Assembly: GCF_937958065.1 (NCBI RefSeq)
Contig: NZ_CALFXI010000088.1
Location: 1 to 5,883, forward strand
DNA: 5,883 nt
Source of the DNA: an uncultured Steroidobacter sp.
Lineage (GTDB): Bacteria; Pseudomonadota; Gammaproteobacteria; Steroidobacterales; Steroidobacteraceae
Direction: 5' to 3'
Shown: positions 5,846 to 5,883 of the stretch, piece by piece
How the letters are laid out: every line of letters starts with the position of its first letter
Numbering within the stretch: the first letter of the stretch is position 1
The notes under the pieces: model-generated
What the model saw: the letters and a program-made list of their open reading frames with translations, nothing else
The model's database searches: none
Told to the model about the DNA's origin: nothing
Made by a program: the position numbers and the translations under genes

Positions 5846-5883
5846 TCATTCCGGAAGGATCCGCAGCATACGCGACGATTCCG
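5846..5883 (-). CDS. Possible C-terminus of a convergent gene entering from the right edge
   Basis: On the minus strand a frame is open from the edge and ends ESSRMLRILPE followed by TGA (5846-5848), just before the bidirectional-looking hairpin. The position fits a convergent gene end, but only 11 codons are visible and this could be chance. No family can be named. Confidence 0.3.
   Translation of the reverse strand, partial: ESSRMLRILPE

Overview
This GC-rich window carries five protein genes with ordinary bacterial organisation: GGAGG-type or leaderless-looking starts, hairpins between convergent genes, and dense spurious antisense ORFs. The AqpZ is very close to the enterobacterial type. 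The OmpA has an Ala/Pro linker, one DTDGDG calcium-type motif and a C-terminal peptidoglycan-binding domain. Together these suggest a Gram-negative proteobacterium, most likely a GC-rich gammaproteobacterium (Xanthomonadales, Nevskiales or Steroidobacter-like). That placement is inference from protein character and not from a marker gene.

Layout from left to right: (1) 1-1838, minus strand, is a secreted subtilisin-like (S8) protease. It has an N-terminal hydrophobic segment, an I9-like propeptide and a complete Asp/His/Asn/Ser catalytic set. Its tail of tandem TWSNGY hexapeptides lies close to the left edge, and the gene runs off that edge. (2) 1854-2209 has no credible gene; it holds the protease leader and a cluster of perfect palindromes downstream of the next gene. 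(3) 2210-3118, minus strand, is a response regulator with a CheY-like receiver and a MarR-like winged-helix output domain. (4) 3293-3721, plus strand and divergent from it, is a stand-alone Hpt phosphotransfer protein. No histidine kinase is present, so the pair looks like two parts of a phosphorelay whose kinase is elsewhere. (5) 3766-4491, minus strand, is aquaporin Z, convergent with the Hpt gene across a strong hairpin. (6) 4711-5793, plus strand, is an OmpA-family outer-membrane protein, divergent from aqpZ and followed by a perfect 15-bp hairpin. The last 38 bases may hold the C-terminus of a convergent minus-strand gene.

The gene set is about the cell envelope and signalling: water flux, outer-membrane anchoring, an exported protease and a phosphorelay output. 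A functional link between them is not shown by the sequence; only the divergent Hpt/response-regulator pair makes a strong pathway case. I found no mobile element, CRISPR array, tRNA or rRNA. No part of the window demands a wholly new system. The points most worth a second look are the TWSNGY tail, the kinase-less Hpt/MarR-type regulator pair, the hairpin leader of ompA, and an identical 12-base start context shared by the protease and ompA.
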